Shown here in pieces: positions 1 to 7,535 of a stretch of DNA of 22,013 bases. The notes beneath the pieces were generated by a model. It did no database searches and was not told where the DNA came from. It saw only the letters and a list, made by a program, of their open reading frames with translations. The translations under genes were made by a program, and so were the position numbers. This stretch comes from an uncultured Planctomycetota bacterium (GTDB lineage Bacteria; Planctomycetota; UBA1135; GCA-002686595): positions 1 through 22,013 of the forward strand of contig CAIKQM010000085.1 of the NCBI GenBank assembly GCA_903829565.1, read 5' to 3'. Numbering within the stretch: the stretch's first letter is position 1; each line of letters starts with the position of its first letter.

Positions 1-1428
1 AACCGCTTCGTCGATGCCACCGACGTACATGAACGCGCCCTCGGGGAGGTCGTCGTGCTTGCCGTCGATGATCTCCTTGAAGCCGCGCACCGTCTCGCTG
101 CGCGGCACGAAGCGACCCGGCGTACCGGTGAACTGCTCGGCCACGAAGAACGGCTGGGACATGAAGCGCTGGATACGACGAGCACGTGCGACCACGCGCT
201 TGTCTTCATCCGACAACTCTTCCACGCCCAAGATGGCGATGATGTCCTTGAGGTCGGCGTAGCGTTGCAGGATGCGCTGGGCTTCGCGGGCGACGGTGTA
301 GTGCTCGTCACCGACGATCTGCGGATCCAACATGCGCGAGGTCGACTTGAGCGGGTCAACGGCCGGATAGATACCCAGCTCGGCGATCGCGCGATCGAGA
401 ATGATCGTCGAGTCCAAGTGAGCGAAGGTCGCCACCGGCGCCGGGTCGGTGATGTCGTCAGCAGGCACGTACACAGCCTGCATCGAGGTGACCGAACCCT
501 TCTTGGTCGAGGTGATGCGCTCTTGCAGAGCACCCATCTCGCTGGCCATGGTCGGCTGGTAACCCACGGCCGACGGCATGCGGCCGAGGAGGGCCGACAC
601 TTCCGAACCGGCTTGCACGAAGCGGAAGATGTTGTCGACGAACAAGAGCACGTCTTGCCCGCGCACATCGCGGAAGTACTCGGCCATCGTCAGGCCCGAG
701 AGCGCCACGCGCAGACGCGCACCCGGCGGCTCGTTCATCTGACCGAAGACGAGCACGGCGTTGTCGATCACGCTCGCGGTCTGGCCTTCGGGCGTCTTGT
801 AGGTGGCCTCGCTCATTTCGAGCCAGAGGTCGTTACCTTCGCGGGTGCGCTCACCCACGCCGCAGAACACCGAGAAACCGCCCTTCTCGACGGCGGTGAT
901 GCGGATCAGTTCCTGGATGAGCACCGTCTTGCCGACGCCTGCACCACCGAAGAGACCGATCTTGCCGCCCTTGGCGAACGGGCACAGGAGGTCGACGACC
1001 TTGAGGCCAGTTTCGAACACCTGGCTGATGGCTTCTTGCTCATCGAAGGCCGGTGCCGCACGGTGAATGGGCCACGTCTCGCCTTGGGCGAGATTGCCCT
1101 TCGCCACCGTGTCGAGCGGCGTGCCCAACAAGTTGAACAAGCGGCCCTTGGTGCGGTCGCCCACGGGCACAGCGATCGGACCACCCGTGTTGATCACGGC
1201 CATGCCGCGGCGGAAGCCGTCGGTCGAGGCCATGGCAACACAGCGAGCCGTGTCGTTGCCGAGGTGCGCTGCCACTTCGAGCACCAGCGTCTCGCCACCC
1301 GAGGGGTGAGCGATGTGCAGTGCAGAGTAGATGGCAGGCAGCTTGCCGGCGGGGAAGCGCACGTCGACGACGGGGCCGAAGATCTGGGCGATCGTGCCGG
1401 CCGAAGTTTGTTCCAGCGTGGTGGTCAT
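1..1428 (-). CDS. atpD: F1 ATP synthase subunit beta, 3' end cut by the window
   Basis: Catalytic beta subunit of F1, which makes ATP from ADP and phosphate in the alpha3beta3 head. Translation from the ATG whose first base is 1428 gives 476 codons without a stop, beginning MTTTLEQTSAGTIAQIFGPV. The Walker A motif GGAGVGKT is at residues 161-168. It is followed by the catalytic-glutamate motif GVGERTREGND, the Walker B stretch LLFVDNIFRF and the late motif GGIDEAV at the window edge. Beta subunits usually end within about ten residues of that motif, so only a few codons and the stop are missing. The gene follows atpG after a 54-nt gap. atpC would be expected next, outside the window. Confidence 0.97.
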   Translation of the reverse strand, partial: MTTTLEQTSAGTIAQIFGPVVDVRFPAGKLPAIYSALHIAHPSGGETLVLEVAAHLGNDTARCVAMASTDGFRRGMAVINTGGPIAVPVGDRTKGRLFNLLGTPLDTVAKGNLAQGETWPIHRAAPAFDEQEAISQVFETGLKVVDLLCPFAKGGKIGLFGGAGVGKTVLIQELIRITAVEKGGFSVFCGVGERTREGNDLWLEMSEATYKTPEGQTASVIDNAVLVFGQMNEPPGARLRVALSGLTMAEYFRDVRGQDVLLFVDNIFRFVQAGSEVSALLGRMPSAVGYQPTMASEMGALQERITSTKKGSVTSMQAVYVPADDITDPAPVATFAHLDSTIILDRAIAELGIYPAVDPLKSTSRMLDPQIVGDEHYTVAREAQRILQRYADLKDIIAILGVEELSDEDKRVVARARRIQRFMSQPFFVAEQFTGTPGRFVPRSETVRGFKEIIDGKHDDLPEGAFMYVGGIDEAV

Positions 1429-1482
1429 GTCTGTCGCTTTGCTAATCGGGTGTACTGAGGTTTGGCTGCGCGCGAGGCGCGG

Positions 1483-2352
1483 TCACTTGAGGGCTTCAAC
1501 GCCGCCGACGATGTCGAGCAGCTCCTTGGTAATGTTCTCTTGACGCTTGCGGTTGTACTGCTTCTTCAACAGTGCCCCCATCGTCTTGGCTGCATCGGTC
1601 GCGTTCTTCATCGACACGCGCCGGCTGGCGTACTCGCTCGTGAGAGCCTCGAGCAACGCGTTGTACACGCGTGTTTCGAGGTAGCGCGGCACCAACGAAT
1701 CGAAGATGGTGGCCGCATCCGGCTCGAGGATGGTGTCGGCTTGCGCCTTGCCTTCCGCGCCGCTCTTGGGCGGAGCGATAGGCAACAACTGCACCTCGGT
1801 CGGCACGTACTTCACCATCGATTCGAAGGCCGTGTAGAAGACGAGCACCTTCTCATGGCGTCCGGCGAGGAAGACTTCTTGCAAGGTCTTCGCTGTGCGC
1901 GCGGCACCGCGATAGTCGATTTGCTCCAAAGCCGGCTCGACAAACAGACGCTCTACCTCACGCCCGCGGCGAATGAGGTACTGATAGCCCTTGCGGCCGT
2001 ACACATACCAGTCCACTTCCCGGCCCGGGTTGGCGCGCAACCAGGTCTCCAGCATGCGGAACAGGTTCGAGTTGTACGCACCGCACAGGCCGCGGTCACT
2101 CGTGACGAGCAACACCGCGACGCGCTCACCCTTGCCCTTTTGGAACAACGGGCGATCGCCAACCTCGTCACCCAGGACGGCCGCCAAACGCGACACCAAG
2201 CCAGTGACTTCCTGGCTGTAGGGACGCGAGGCAACGGCCTTCTCTTGGAAGCGACGGAGCTTGGTCGACGCGACCATCTCCATGGCGCGCGTGATCTGGC
2301 GGATGTTGCCGACCGACTTGATGCGGCCGCGCAGATCGCGGATCGATGCCAT
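1483..2352 (-). CDS. atpG: F1 ATP synthase subunit gamma
   Basis: Central rotor shaft of F1, coupling c-ring rotation to conformational change in beta. The protein has 289 residues, the usual family length. It opens MASIRDLRGRIKSVGNIRQI, continues with the helix TRAMEMVASTKLRR, and carries the conserved central stretch LLVTSDRGLCGAYNSN. The C-terminal helix contains NATDAAKTMGALL, which with the N-terminal helix forms the coiled-coil shaft. The ATG lies 6 nt after the atpA stop, so translation is probably coupled. No unusual residues were seen. Confidence 0.97.
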   Translation of the reverse strand: MASIRDLRGRIKSVGNIRQITRAMEMVASTKLRRFQEKAVASRPYSQEVTGLVSRLAAVLGDEVGDRPLFQKGKGERVAVLLVTSDRGLCGAYNSNLFRMLETWLRANPGREVDWYVYGRKGYQYLIRRGREVERLFVEPALEQIDYRGAARTAKTLQEVFLAGRHEKVLVFYTAFESMVKYVPTEVQLLPIAPPKSGAEGKAQADTILEPDAATIFDSLVPRYLETRVYNALLEALTSEYASRRVSMKNATDAAKTMGALLKKQYNRKRQENITKELLDIVGGVEALK

Positions 2353-2358
2353 GGGGTC

Positions 2359-3939
2359 TTACTTCTTCGCTCCCAGATTCATCTGGGACTTGATGACCGG
2401 GATCAACGCATCCATCTTGGCCTTGCCGGCGTCGGACACGTTCTTGGTCGTGCGCACTTCGTCGAGCACGTCCTGGTGACGATCCGACATCGCTTGGTGC
2501 CAGAGCTTCTCGAACTCCTGCACGCGGCGAGCCGGGACATCATCAAGACCGCCCGAAGTGGCGACGTAGATGATCGAAATCTGCTTCTCCACCGGCAGCG
2601 GCACATACTGGCCCTGCTTGAGGATCTCGGTCAGGCGCTCGCCGCGCGTCAGTTCTTGCTGGGTGGCCTTGTCGAGGTCCGAGCCGAACTGAGCGAAGGC
2701 CGCCAGCGCGCGGTACGAAGCAAGACCGAGGCGCAAACCGCCCGAGATCTTCTTCATCGCGTTGATCTGCGCCGAACCACCCACGCGCGACACCGAGATA
2801 CCGGCGTTCACAGCGGGCTTGATGCCGGCGTTGAAGAGACCCGACTCGAGGAAGATCTGACCGTCGGTGATCGAAATCACGTTGGTCGGGATGTACGCGG
2901 CCACGTCACCTTCCTGCGTTTCCACGATCGGCAGTGCGGTGATGGAACCGCCGCCCTTCTTGAAGCGCGGGTTGATCTTCGGCGCGTCGCGGTTGATCTT
3001 CGCCGCGCGCTCGAGCAGACGGCTGTGCAAGTTGAACACGTCACCCGGGAAGGCTTCGCGGCCCGGCGGACGGCGCAAGAGCAACATGACCTGACGGTAG
3101 GCCAAGGCCTGCTTGTACAAGTCGTCGTAGAAGATCACGACGTGACGACCCTCGTCACGGAAGCGCTCGGCCATCGTCACGCCGGCGTAGGCGGCGAGGT
3201 ACTGCATCGAGGCTTCGTCATTCGCGGAGGCCGACACGATGATCGTGTACGGCATCGCGCCGTGCGCGTCGAGCTTGCGCTGCACATCGACGATCGTCGA
3301 CTGCTTCTGGCCCATCGCGACATAGATGCAGATGACTTGCTCGGGGTTGGTCGGATCACCACCACCGGTCGTCTTCTGGTTGATCATCGTGTCCACGCAC
3401 AGCGCGGACTTGCCCGTTTGACGGTCACCGATGATCAGCTCGCGCTGACCACGGCCGATCGGGATCATGGCGTCGATGGCCTTGATGCCCGTCTGTAAAG
3501 GCTCCTTGACGGGCTCGCGCTCGACCACCGACGGTGCCGGCTGTTCGATCGGACGCAAGTCGTCCACCGTCGTGCCCAACGGACCACGACCGTCGACGGG
3601 GTCGCCCAGCGAGTTCACCACGCGGCCCAAGAGCTGCATGCCCGTGGGCACGGAGATGACGCGGCCGGTCGAGCGCACGGTGTCGCCCTCCTTGACCTTG
3701 GTGGCATCGCCAAGCAACACGCAACCGACATTGTCCTCTTCGAGGTTCAATGCCACGCCGCGCACGCCGCCCGGGAACTCGAGCAGCTCGTTCATCATGC
3801 AGCCGTCGAGGCCGTAGACGCGAGCAACACCGTCGCCTACCGACAGCACGGTGCCCACGCTCGTCATCGCCGTCTCGCCCTTGTACGACGCGATCTCCTT
3901 CTCGAGGATCGACGTTACTTCTGCGGGTCTCAGGTCCAT
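2359..3939 (-). CDS. atpA: F1 ATP synthase subunit alpha
   Basis: Non-catalytic nucleotide-binding subunit of the F1 head. The protein has 526 residues, slightly longer than the usual 500-515. It starts MDLRPAEVTSILEKEIASYK. The P-loop GDRQTGKS is at residues 171-178, after EPLQTGIKAIDAMIPIGRGQ. The arginine-finger segment SVSRVGGSAQ (Arg at about 385) is present. The C-terminus ends LGAKK. A weak AAG-rich stretch precedes the ATG. The codons for VKEPLQTG include a TTA leucine codon and fall on a degenerate copy of the window's palindromic motif at 3495-3510. Confidence 0.97.
   Translation of the reverse strand: MDLRPAEVTSILEKEIASYKGETAMTSVGTVLSVGDGVARVYGLDGCMMNELLEFPGGVRGVALNLEEDNVGCVLLGDATKVKEGDTVRSTGRVISVPTGMQLLGRVVNSLGDPVDGRGPLGTTVDDLRPIEQPAPSVVEREPVKEPLQTGIKAIDAMIPIGRGQRELIIGDRQTGKSALCVDTMINQKTTGGGDPTNPEQVICIYVAMGQKQSTIVDVQRKLDAHGAMPYTIIVSASANDEASMQYLAAYAGVTMAERFRDEGRHVVIFYDDLYKQALAYRQVMLLLRRPPGREAFPGDVFNLHSRLLERAAKINRDAPKINPRFKKGGGSITALPIVETQEGDVAAYIPTNVISITDGQIFLESGLFNAGIKPAVNAGISVSRVGGSAQINAMKKISGGLRLGLASYRALAAFAQFGSDLDKATQQELTRGERLTEILKQGQYVPLPVEKQISIIYVATSGGLDDVPARRVQEFEKLWHQAMSDRHQDVLDEVRTTKNVSDAGKAKMDALIPVIKSQMNLGAKK
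3495..3510. repeat. Degenerate copy of the GTCAAG-N4-CTTGAC palindrome, inside atpA
   Basis: Reads GTAAAG-GCTC-CTTGAC on the plus strand, one mismatch from the 16-nt motif seen exactly at 4464, 5220, 8274 and 18603. It lies in a universally conserved coding stretch of atpA (VKEPLQTG), so protein constraint alone may explain it. Low confidence as a genuine copy. Confidence 0.3.
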
Positions 3940-3991
3940 TTGTCTTGCTTCTTCAGTGTGCTGTGTGTGGTTTCGGGAGAGCGGCGCCTGC

Positions 3992-4537
3992 TCAGGAAGG
4001 CAGACGCGCGTCGAGCATGCGGCGACGCAAGGCTTCCATGCGGCCTTGCACCGACCAGTCGATCATGCGGTTGCCAGCAACGACGCGAGCGCCGCCGATG
4101 AGTTCCGGCACGATCTTGTTCTTAAGGATGACCGTCTTGCCCAGCGTGGTACCAAGCTGGGTAGCAAGCGTACGCAGATCGGCATCCGCGAGCGGCCGCG
4201 CCGACTCGACGACACCTTCCACTTCGTTGCGCTCTTGCCGCTCGCGCGCTGACCAGGCAGCCGGAGCATCCGCCAACAGAGCTTCGCGGCGGCGATCAAA
4301 CGCCAGAGCCACAAAGTTGCGCGTCAATTGATGGCAGCCCACCAATGCACCCTCGATCGCGGCACGGCGCGCGGCCGCATCGATACCGGGGTGTGTCAAG
4401 CGGGCTTTCGCACCCGGGCCAGCCATGTGCGCGGCCAAACGGCCCATGTCAGCCGACACGGCTGTCAAGGCACCTTGACGCTGTGCCGTGTTCCAGAGCG
4501 CGCCAGTCCAGCGCGCTGCAACCGCGTCGACGATCAC
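3992..4537 (-). CDS. atpH: F1 ATP synthase subunit delta
   Basis: Peripheral-stalk subunit that ties the b subunits to the top of the alpha3beta3 head. The protein has 181 residues, typical for delta/OSCP. The family's C-terminal signature is clear: IVPELIGGARVVAGNRMIDW followed by SVQGRMEALRRRM. The start is a GTG at 4537 that overlaps the atpF stop in a GTGA arrangement, so translation is probably coupled to atpF. The gap to atpA is 52 nt. The gene also contains an exact copy of the GTCAAG-N4-CTTGAC palindrome at 4464-4479. Confidence 0.93.
   Translation of the reverse strand: MIVDAVAARWTGALWNTAQRQGALTAVSADMGRLAAHMAGPGAKARLTHPGIDAAARRAAIEGALVGCHQLTRNFVALAFDRRREALLADAPAAWSARERQERNEVEGVVESARPLADADLRTLATQLGTTLGKTVILKNKIVPELIGGARVVAGNRMIDWSVQGRMEALRRRMLDARLPS
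4464..4479. repeat. Exact copy of the GTCAAG-N4-CTTGAC palindrome, inside atpH
   Basis: Reads GTCAAG-GCAC-CTTGAC. With its neighbours the pairing extends to a 7-bp arm, GTCAAGG/CCTTGAC, around a CA centre. It is embedded in the N-terminal third of the delta subunit gene. The same 12 fixed bases recur at 5220, 8274 and 18603. Confidence 0.75.
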
Positions 4538-5073
4538 CTGCGGCTCCCGGCGGCGGCGCCGACCAGTTCCTCGACCATGCGGCGGTCGTCCGCGGCATCG
4601 ATCTTCTTCGCGATGACCTTGCCGGCGGCCTGGAGTGACACTTCGACAACTTCGGCGCGGATGGCGGAGAGCGCCTTGTCTTGCTCGGCCTTGATCTCAG
4701 CCTTGGCGCGTTCCAACAGCGCCGAAGCTTCCTTCATGGCTTGGTCCTTGAGGCTCTTCTCCAGCTCTTCAGCGCGCGCGCGCGCATCGGCGAGGAGAGC
4801 AGCAGCCTTCTGGTTGGCATCGCGCAAGTTGGCCTCGACGGCCGCGCGGGCCGACTCGGCTTCACGAGACGCAGCCTGGGCCTTCTCAATGGCTTCCGAG
4901 GCCTTGGCATCGCGCTCCGTGAGGGCACGCGTTACCGGCTTCATGACCACGATCCAAATCGGGGCGAGAGCCGCGAAGAAGATGATGAGGGTCCAGAAGA
5001 AGTTGCTGAAGTGGTCGAGCTTGAGCGGATCGAATCCGCCTTCCGCCAACGCGATCAGTGCCAGGCTGTCCAC
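4534..5073 (-). CDS. atpF: Fo ATP synthase subunit b
   Basis: Peripheral-stalk subunit b: one membrane helix followed by a long charged coiled coil that holds F1 still. I chose the GTG at 5073, giving about 179 residues that begin (M)DSLALIALAEGGFDPLKLD. The membrane span is near FFWTLIIFFAALAPIWIVVM, followed by an Ala/Glu/Lys/Arg-rich coil and the end KVIAKKIDAADDRRMVEELV. A GGAG lies about 10 nt upstream of this GTG. The frame stays open upstream to a TTG at 5151, but the extra 26 residues are Pro/Ser-rich, unlike the family, and would run through the 5141-5168 hairpin. Only one b-type gene is present; there is no b' paralogue here. Confidence 0.9.
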   Translation of the reverse strand: MDSLALIALAEGGFDPLKLDHFSNFFWTLIIFFAALAPIWIVVMKPVTRALTERDAKASEAIEKAQAASREAESARAAVEANLRDANQKAAALLADARARAEELEKSLKDQAMKEASALLERAKAEIKAEQDKALSAIRAEVVEVSLQAAGKVIAKKIDAADDRRMVEELVGAAAGSRR

Positions 5074-5140
5074 TTGTGTTGAGCTCCGCTGTCTACCGTA
5101 AGGGCTGTCCGGATGAGGTGTGCTGCTGGGGGCCGCACGG

Positions 5141-5168
5141 CCTCCCACCAACCGAAGTCAGTGGGAGG
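5141..5168 (-). promoter_or_regulatory. Very stable UUCG-tetraloop hairpin in the atpE-atpF gap
   Basis: In the minus-strand transcript, positions 5168 to 5141 fold into a 12-bp stem (CCUCCCACUGAC with GUUGGUGGGAGG, including two G-U pairs) closed by a C(UUCG)G tetraloop. No U-run follows, so it does not look like an intrinsic terminator. An intercistronic hairpin just after atpE could protect or stop processing of the mRNA and help the c subunit be made in excess. The structure is read directly; the role is inference. Confidence 0.75.
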
Positions 5169-5212
5169 ACGCAGCTCCCTGTTTGTGCTGTTCCGCCGTT
5201 GCAGGCTGTCCA

Positions 5213-5243
5213 GCTTGCCGTCAAGTATACTTGACGGCGGCGG
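5213..5243. repeat. Palindromic repeat element in the atpE-atpF gap (long form)
   Basis: The core CCGTCAAGTATACTTGACGG at 5218-5237 is a perfect 20-bp palindrome, and one more G-C pair extends it to 22 bp. The block from 5213 to 5243 matches 18596-18626 at 28 of 31 positions, including a GCTTG left flank and a GGCGGCGG right flank. It sits just downstream of the atpE stop codon. It could form a hairpin in the atp mRNA, but no U-tract follows. Confidence 0.8.
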
Positions 5244-5245
5244 GA

Positions 5246-5485
5246 TCAGCCGATGGCGATCAGCAGGGTGACGACGACCGCGAAGAGCGCGACGCCTTCA
5301 ATCAGAGCGGCCATGATGATCGAGCCGCCGCGGATATCGCCGGCAGCTTCCGGTTGACGCGCGATGCCTTCGTTGGCGGCGGCGCCGATCTTGCCGATAC
5401 CCATGCCAGCGCCAATGGCGCAGAGGCCCGCGCCGATACCAGCGCCCAGCTTGGCCAGACCCATCACTTCGTTCGCTTCGACCAT
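5246..5485 (-). CDS. atpE: Fo ATP synthase subunit c
   Basis: Proteolipid of the membrane rotor ring. The protein has 79 residues and two membrane helices. The first is glycine-rich (LGAGIGAGLCAIGAGMGIGK), followed by the polar loop ARQPE. The second carries the ion-binding carboxylate Glu63 in AALIEGVALF. Glu63 is followed by glycine rather than the Ser/Thr of known Na+-binding c subunits, which points to proton coupling (inference). An AGAAGG lies directly before the ATG at 5485; a second ATG seven codons in is a possible alternative start. Both flanking gaps are long (110 and 172 nt) and hold hairpins. Confidence 0.96.
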   Translation of the reverse strand: MVEANEVMGLAKLGAGIGAGLCAIGAGMGIGKIGAAANEGIARQPEAAGDIRGGSIIMAALIEGVALFAVVVTLLIAIG

Positions 5486-5515
5486 TGTCCTTCTAGCTTT
5501 CTTTCTGAGGTTGAT

Positions 5516-5557
5516 GCGGCGGGAGCCGCGGTGCTTGTCGTCCCCGAGCAGCGGGAC
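5516..5557 (-). promoter_or_regulatory. Two small GC hairpins between atpB and atpE
   Basis: In the minus-strand transcript the first hairpin pairs GTCCC with GGGAC across an 8-nt loop (5540-5557). The second pairs GCGGC with GCCGC around a 4-nt loop (5516-5529), about 30 nt before the atpE start. Intercistronic structures upstream of atpE are known in other bacteria to tune c-subunit yield. The role here is inferred. Confidence 0.45.
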
Positions 5558-5577
5558 TTGCCATCAAAGACGGCGCA

Positions 5578-5611
5578 TCAGTGCTCGGGGTGGTTTCAGT
5601 GCTCGGGGTGG
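5578..5611 (-). repeat. 18-nt-period tandem duplication of the atpB 3' end, stop codon included
   Basis: The 16-nt sequence TCAGTGCTCGGGGTGG occurs at 5578-5593 and again at 5596-5611. On the minus strand the atpB end reads His-Pro-Glu-His-stop, then Asn-His-Pro-Glu-His-stop. The final codons and stop are therefore duplicated in frame just beyond the gene. Confidence 0.85.
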
Positions 5612-6609
5612 AGTGACGATTGGATGAACAAGAGCGACAGCATCGTGAACACATACGCTTGGAGCAGCGCCACGAAGCTCTCGACGATCATGATGAAAAC
5701 GGCGAAGCCGACGACCAGCGGCGAGGCCGCCCAGGCTCCGGCTTCGTTGCCTTCGATTGCGCCAGTGGCCTTGCCTGCGACCAGGAACAAGAGGCCCATG
5801 AACGACAGCACGACCAAGTGTCCACCCGTCATGTTCGCGAAGAGACGAATCATCAACGCGAACGGCTTGACCAGCACGCCGACGACCTCGACGAGGAACA
5901 TCAGCGGCCAGATCGCGGCCGGAACATGCGGCACCAAGTGCTTCCAGTACGCGACCGGACCCTGCACCGCCATGCCGCCGCCAATCATCATGATCAGCGT
6001 GGTCAGAGCCAGCGCCATCGTCACGAAGATGCTCGCTGTGGCCGTGGCAGCGCCCGGCAACAGACCCAGCAAGTTCATGAACATGATGAAGAAGAAGATC
6101 GTCAAGAAGTACGGCAGCAGCTTGGCGCCCTGCTCGCGACCCATGACCGGATACACCATCTCATCGCGGATCCACTGCGCGAAGCCGGCGAAGAGGCGCG
6201 TGACGTAATCGCCACGCCCCGTGCGCAGGTACGCGGGCACACCGGAGAAACAGATGAAAATCAGCAGCACTGCAGCCAGTTGGAACAACTGCAGGTTGGT
6301 GAAGGGCAATTGATTGCTCCACTCCACGCGCGCTTCGCTGACACGGCCCTTCAGCAACGGCACTTCGAAGGGCAGCGACACCATGACCGGCGCCGCCACA
6401 TGATCGGGACCGTGATGCCCGGCGTTCGCATCCAACGTCGACGGCACCACGTGCAGGTACAACGTCTCAAACGGCGAATCACCCTCGTGATGCGGCGTGT
6501 AGTGGAACGCGAGCCAAATCGGCGCGAAGATCGCAGCGGCGATCAGCAAAAGGCGCACGATACCGGCCCCGCCGGTTGCTTGATTCGTCGTCGCTTGTTG
6601 GGAGCTCAT
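5596..6609 (-). CDS. atpB: Fo ATP synthase subunit a
   Basis: Membrane stator subunit that forms the proton half-channels against the c ring. The ATG at 6609 gives 337 residues (MSSQQATTNQATGGAGIVRL...). The essential arginine is Arg255 in the segment LMIRLFANMTGGH. Other hydrophobic helices include LLPYFLTIFFFIMFMNLLGL and the C-terminal LLQAYVFTMLSLLFI. The protein is longer than E. coli subunit a (271 residues). The extra length is mainly a stretch of about 60 residues after the first helix (roughly 36-100), which is rich in histidine (HYTPHHEG, HHGPDH). No good ribosome-binding site precedes the ATG, which lies 16 nt after the stop of the preceding gene. Confidence 0.95.
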   Translation of the reverse strand: MSSQQATTNQATGGAGIVRLLLIAAAIFAPIWLAFHYTPHHEGDSPFETLYLHVVPSTLDANAGHHGPDHVAAPVMVSLPFEVPLLKGRVSEARVEWSNQLPFTNLQLFQLAAVLLIFICFSGVPAYLRTGRGDYVTRLFAGFAQWIRDEMVYPVMGREQGAKLLPYFLTIFFFIMFMNLLGLLPGAATATASIFVTMALALTTLIMMIGGGMAVQGPVAYWKHLVPHVPAAIWPLMFLVEVVGVLVKPFALMIRLFANMTGGHLVVLSFMGLLFLVAGKATGAIEGNEAGAWAASPLVVGFAVFIMIVESFVALLQAYVFTMLSLLFIQSSLHPEH

Positions 6610-6625
6610 CGTCTGGTGGGGTGAG

Positions 6626-7060
6626 TCAGTTGGACCCTGCCGGGTTGGACGGGACCGTGGTAGCTCCCACAGCACGCCGCGCGGACAGGATCCGCGCGCT
6701 TTCGATGGTGCCGGGGATGAGGATCACAAGTGCCACAGACACGAAGGTCAAGAGAAAGGCCTTCGAGTCGATGCGGGCGGCGAGTTGGTCGATGCCACGA
6801 AAAGCCAAGGCACCAAACAGCAACACGGCCAGTTTGGCCAAGAAGCCCTCGACCATGGCGCGGAAGATCTGCTGCGGACGGTAGCGCGCAGCGTGACGCA
6901 AGCGCAGCACCGAAAGGCCTGTCAACGCGGCTCCGGCCAAAGCGCCGCACAGGATTCCCCCTCCGACCGCGCCACCTTGCATCCATGCAAGCACTCCAGC
7001 GACGGCAAGCGTCGCTAGGAGCACGAGTGTGGTCGGTGAGAGAAACACGGGGGGAGTCAT
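6626..7060 (-). CDS. atpI: AtpI-like membrane protein of the ATP synthase operon
   Basis: Small membrane protein of 144 residues with about four hydrophobic segments: TTLVLLATLAVAGVLAWM, a glycine/alanine-rich span, LAKLAVLLFGALAF and FLLTFVSVALVILIPGT. Its position between the AtpZ-like gene and atpB, together with its size and topology, fits the AtpI/UncI family, which helps assemble the c ring in other bacteria. Sequence conservation in this family is weak, so the call rests mainly on context. The ATG at 7060 overlaps the upstream stop as ATGA. The frame stays open upstream of 7060, but that part overlaps the AtpZ-like gene. Confidence 0.75.
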   Translation of the reverse strand: MTPPVFLSPTTLVLLATLAVAGVLAWMQGGAVGGGILCGALAGAALTGLSVLRLRHAARYRPQQIFRAMVEGFLAKLAVLLFGALAFRGIDQLAARIDSKAFLLTFVSVALVILIPGTIESARILSARRAVGATTVPSNPAGSN

Positions 7061-7278
7061 TTGCGGGGGCCACTGCGAGGAGGCGGCACAGCGCGCACGA
7101 GTGCGACGGTAGCACCGACGGAGCCTAGAAGGCATCCGGCGAGCAAACACCAAGGAGAGGTGTCCAACGTCGAATCGAGCCACCAACCCGCGCCCGCAAA
7201 GACCACCATCGTCGCGGCGAATTGGAATCCAAGCCCTGCATAGCGGGCTAGATCACGATCGTGCGAGGACGGGGGCAT
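7057..7278 (-). CDS. atpZ: AtpZ-like small membrane protein
   Basis: A 73-residue protein with two membrane helices: GLGFQFAATMVVFAGAGWWL, a short loop with DSTLDTSPW, then CLLAGCLLGSVGATVALVRA. The pattern of a glycine-rich first helix ending in WWLD and a second helix after a TSPW turn matches the AtpZ family, which lies first in many atp operons and pairs with AtpI. The chosen ATG at 7278 begins MPPSSHDRDLARYAGLGFQF; longer in-frame starts add arginine-rich sequence unlike the family. It appears to be the first gene of the operon. Confidence 0.8.
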   Translation of the reverse strand: MPPSSHDRDLARYAGLGFQFAATMVVFAGAGWWLDSTLDTSPWCLLAGCLLGSVGATVALVRAVPPPRSGPRK

Positions 7279-7535
7279 GGCGGAGACGGGAGCTGCGGTT
7301 CCTTGAGCGGCCAGGTTGTGAGGAGAGCACCTCCGAGCGCTGGCCCAGATGCGGTGGGACCTCGCGCGGAGATTTTGGGGGAAAGAATGTAAGTACGAAG
7401 AGCCTCGCGTCAATGAAATCCTCGCGAAAAGTGCAGAGTGTCAAGTGGACCGTGCAGGCGCTATCCTATTCGCCCCGTTTGCGGCCCTTCCGGCCGTCTG
7501 CGAATCAGTCCACCCCCCTACGCCGGAGAATCACC
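7279..7535. other. Divergent intergenic region between the atp operon and ndk
   Basis: This 257-nt stretch separates the start of atpZ (minus) from ndk (plus) and should hold both promoters. I see a credible sigma70-like promoter for the minus strand at 7386-7413. For ndk there is only a weak candidate, TATCCT at 7462-7467 without a good -35. A single half of the palindromic motif (TGTCAAG) is at 7439-7445. Open frames through the region look unlike protein. Confidence 0.6.
7386..7413 (-). promoter_or_regulatory. Candidate sigma70-type promoter of the atp operon
   Basis: On the minus strand, TTGACG (7413-7408) is followed by a 16-nt spacer and TACATT (7391-7386), close to the TTGACA/TATAAT consensus. 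Transcription would begin near 7380, giving a leader of about 100 nt before atpZ. Read by eye, with no experimental support. Confidence 0.45.

Noticed and set aside
55..1458. A 467-codon open frame on the plus strand opposite atpD
   Set aside because: Same shadow effect: the minus strand encodes an intact beta subunit with all motifs.
1462..3498. A 678-codon open frame on the plus strand opposite atpG and atpA
   Set aside because: It is a codon shadow of two clearly conserved atp genes in a GC-rich genome. Its translation is His/Arg/Asp-rich, low in hydrophobic pattern and matches no family I know.
4395..4410. Possible extra palindrome copy GTCAAG-CGGG-CTTTCG in atpH
   Set aside because: Three mismatches in the right arm; no better than chance beside the clear copy at 4464.
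5074..5151. Upstream TTG start for atpF
   Set aside because: It adds 26 Pro/Ser-rich residues before the membrane helix and would require translation through the strong hairpin at 5141-5168.
7439..7467. TGTCAA-17 nt-TATCCT as the ndk promoter
   Set aside because: The -35 shares only two positions with TTGACA, so I do not call it.
7413..7535. A 41-codon N-terminal extension of ndk from an upstream ATG
   Set aside because: It would run through the promoter region, does not resemble the family, and the ATG at 7536 has a good ribosome-binding site.
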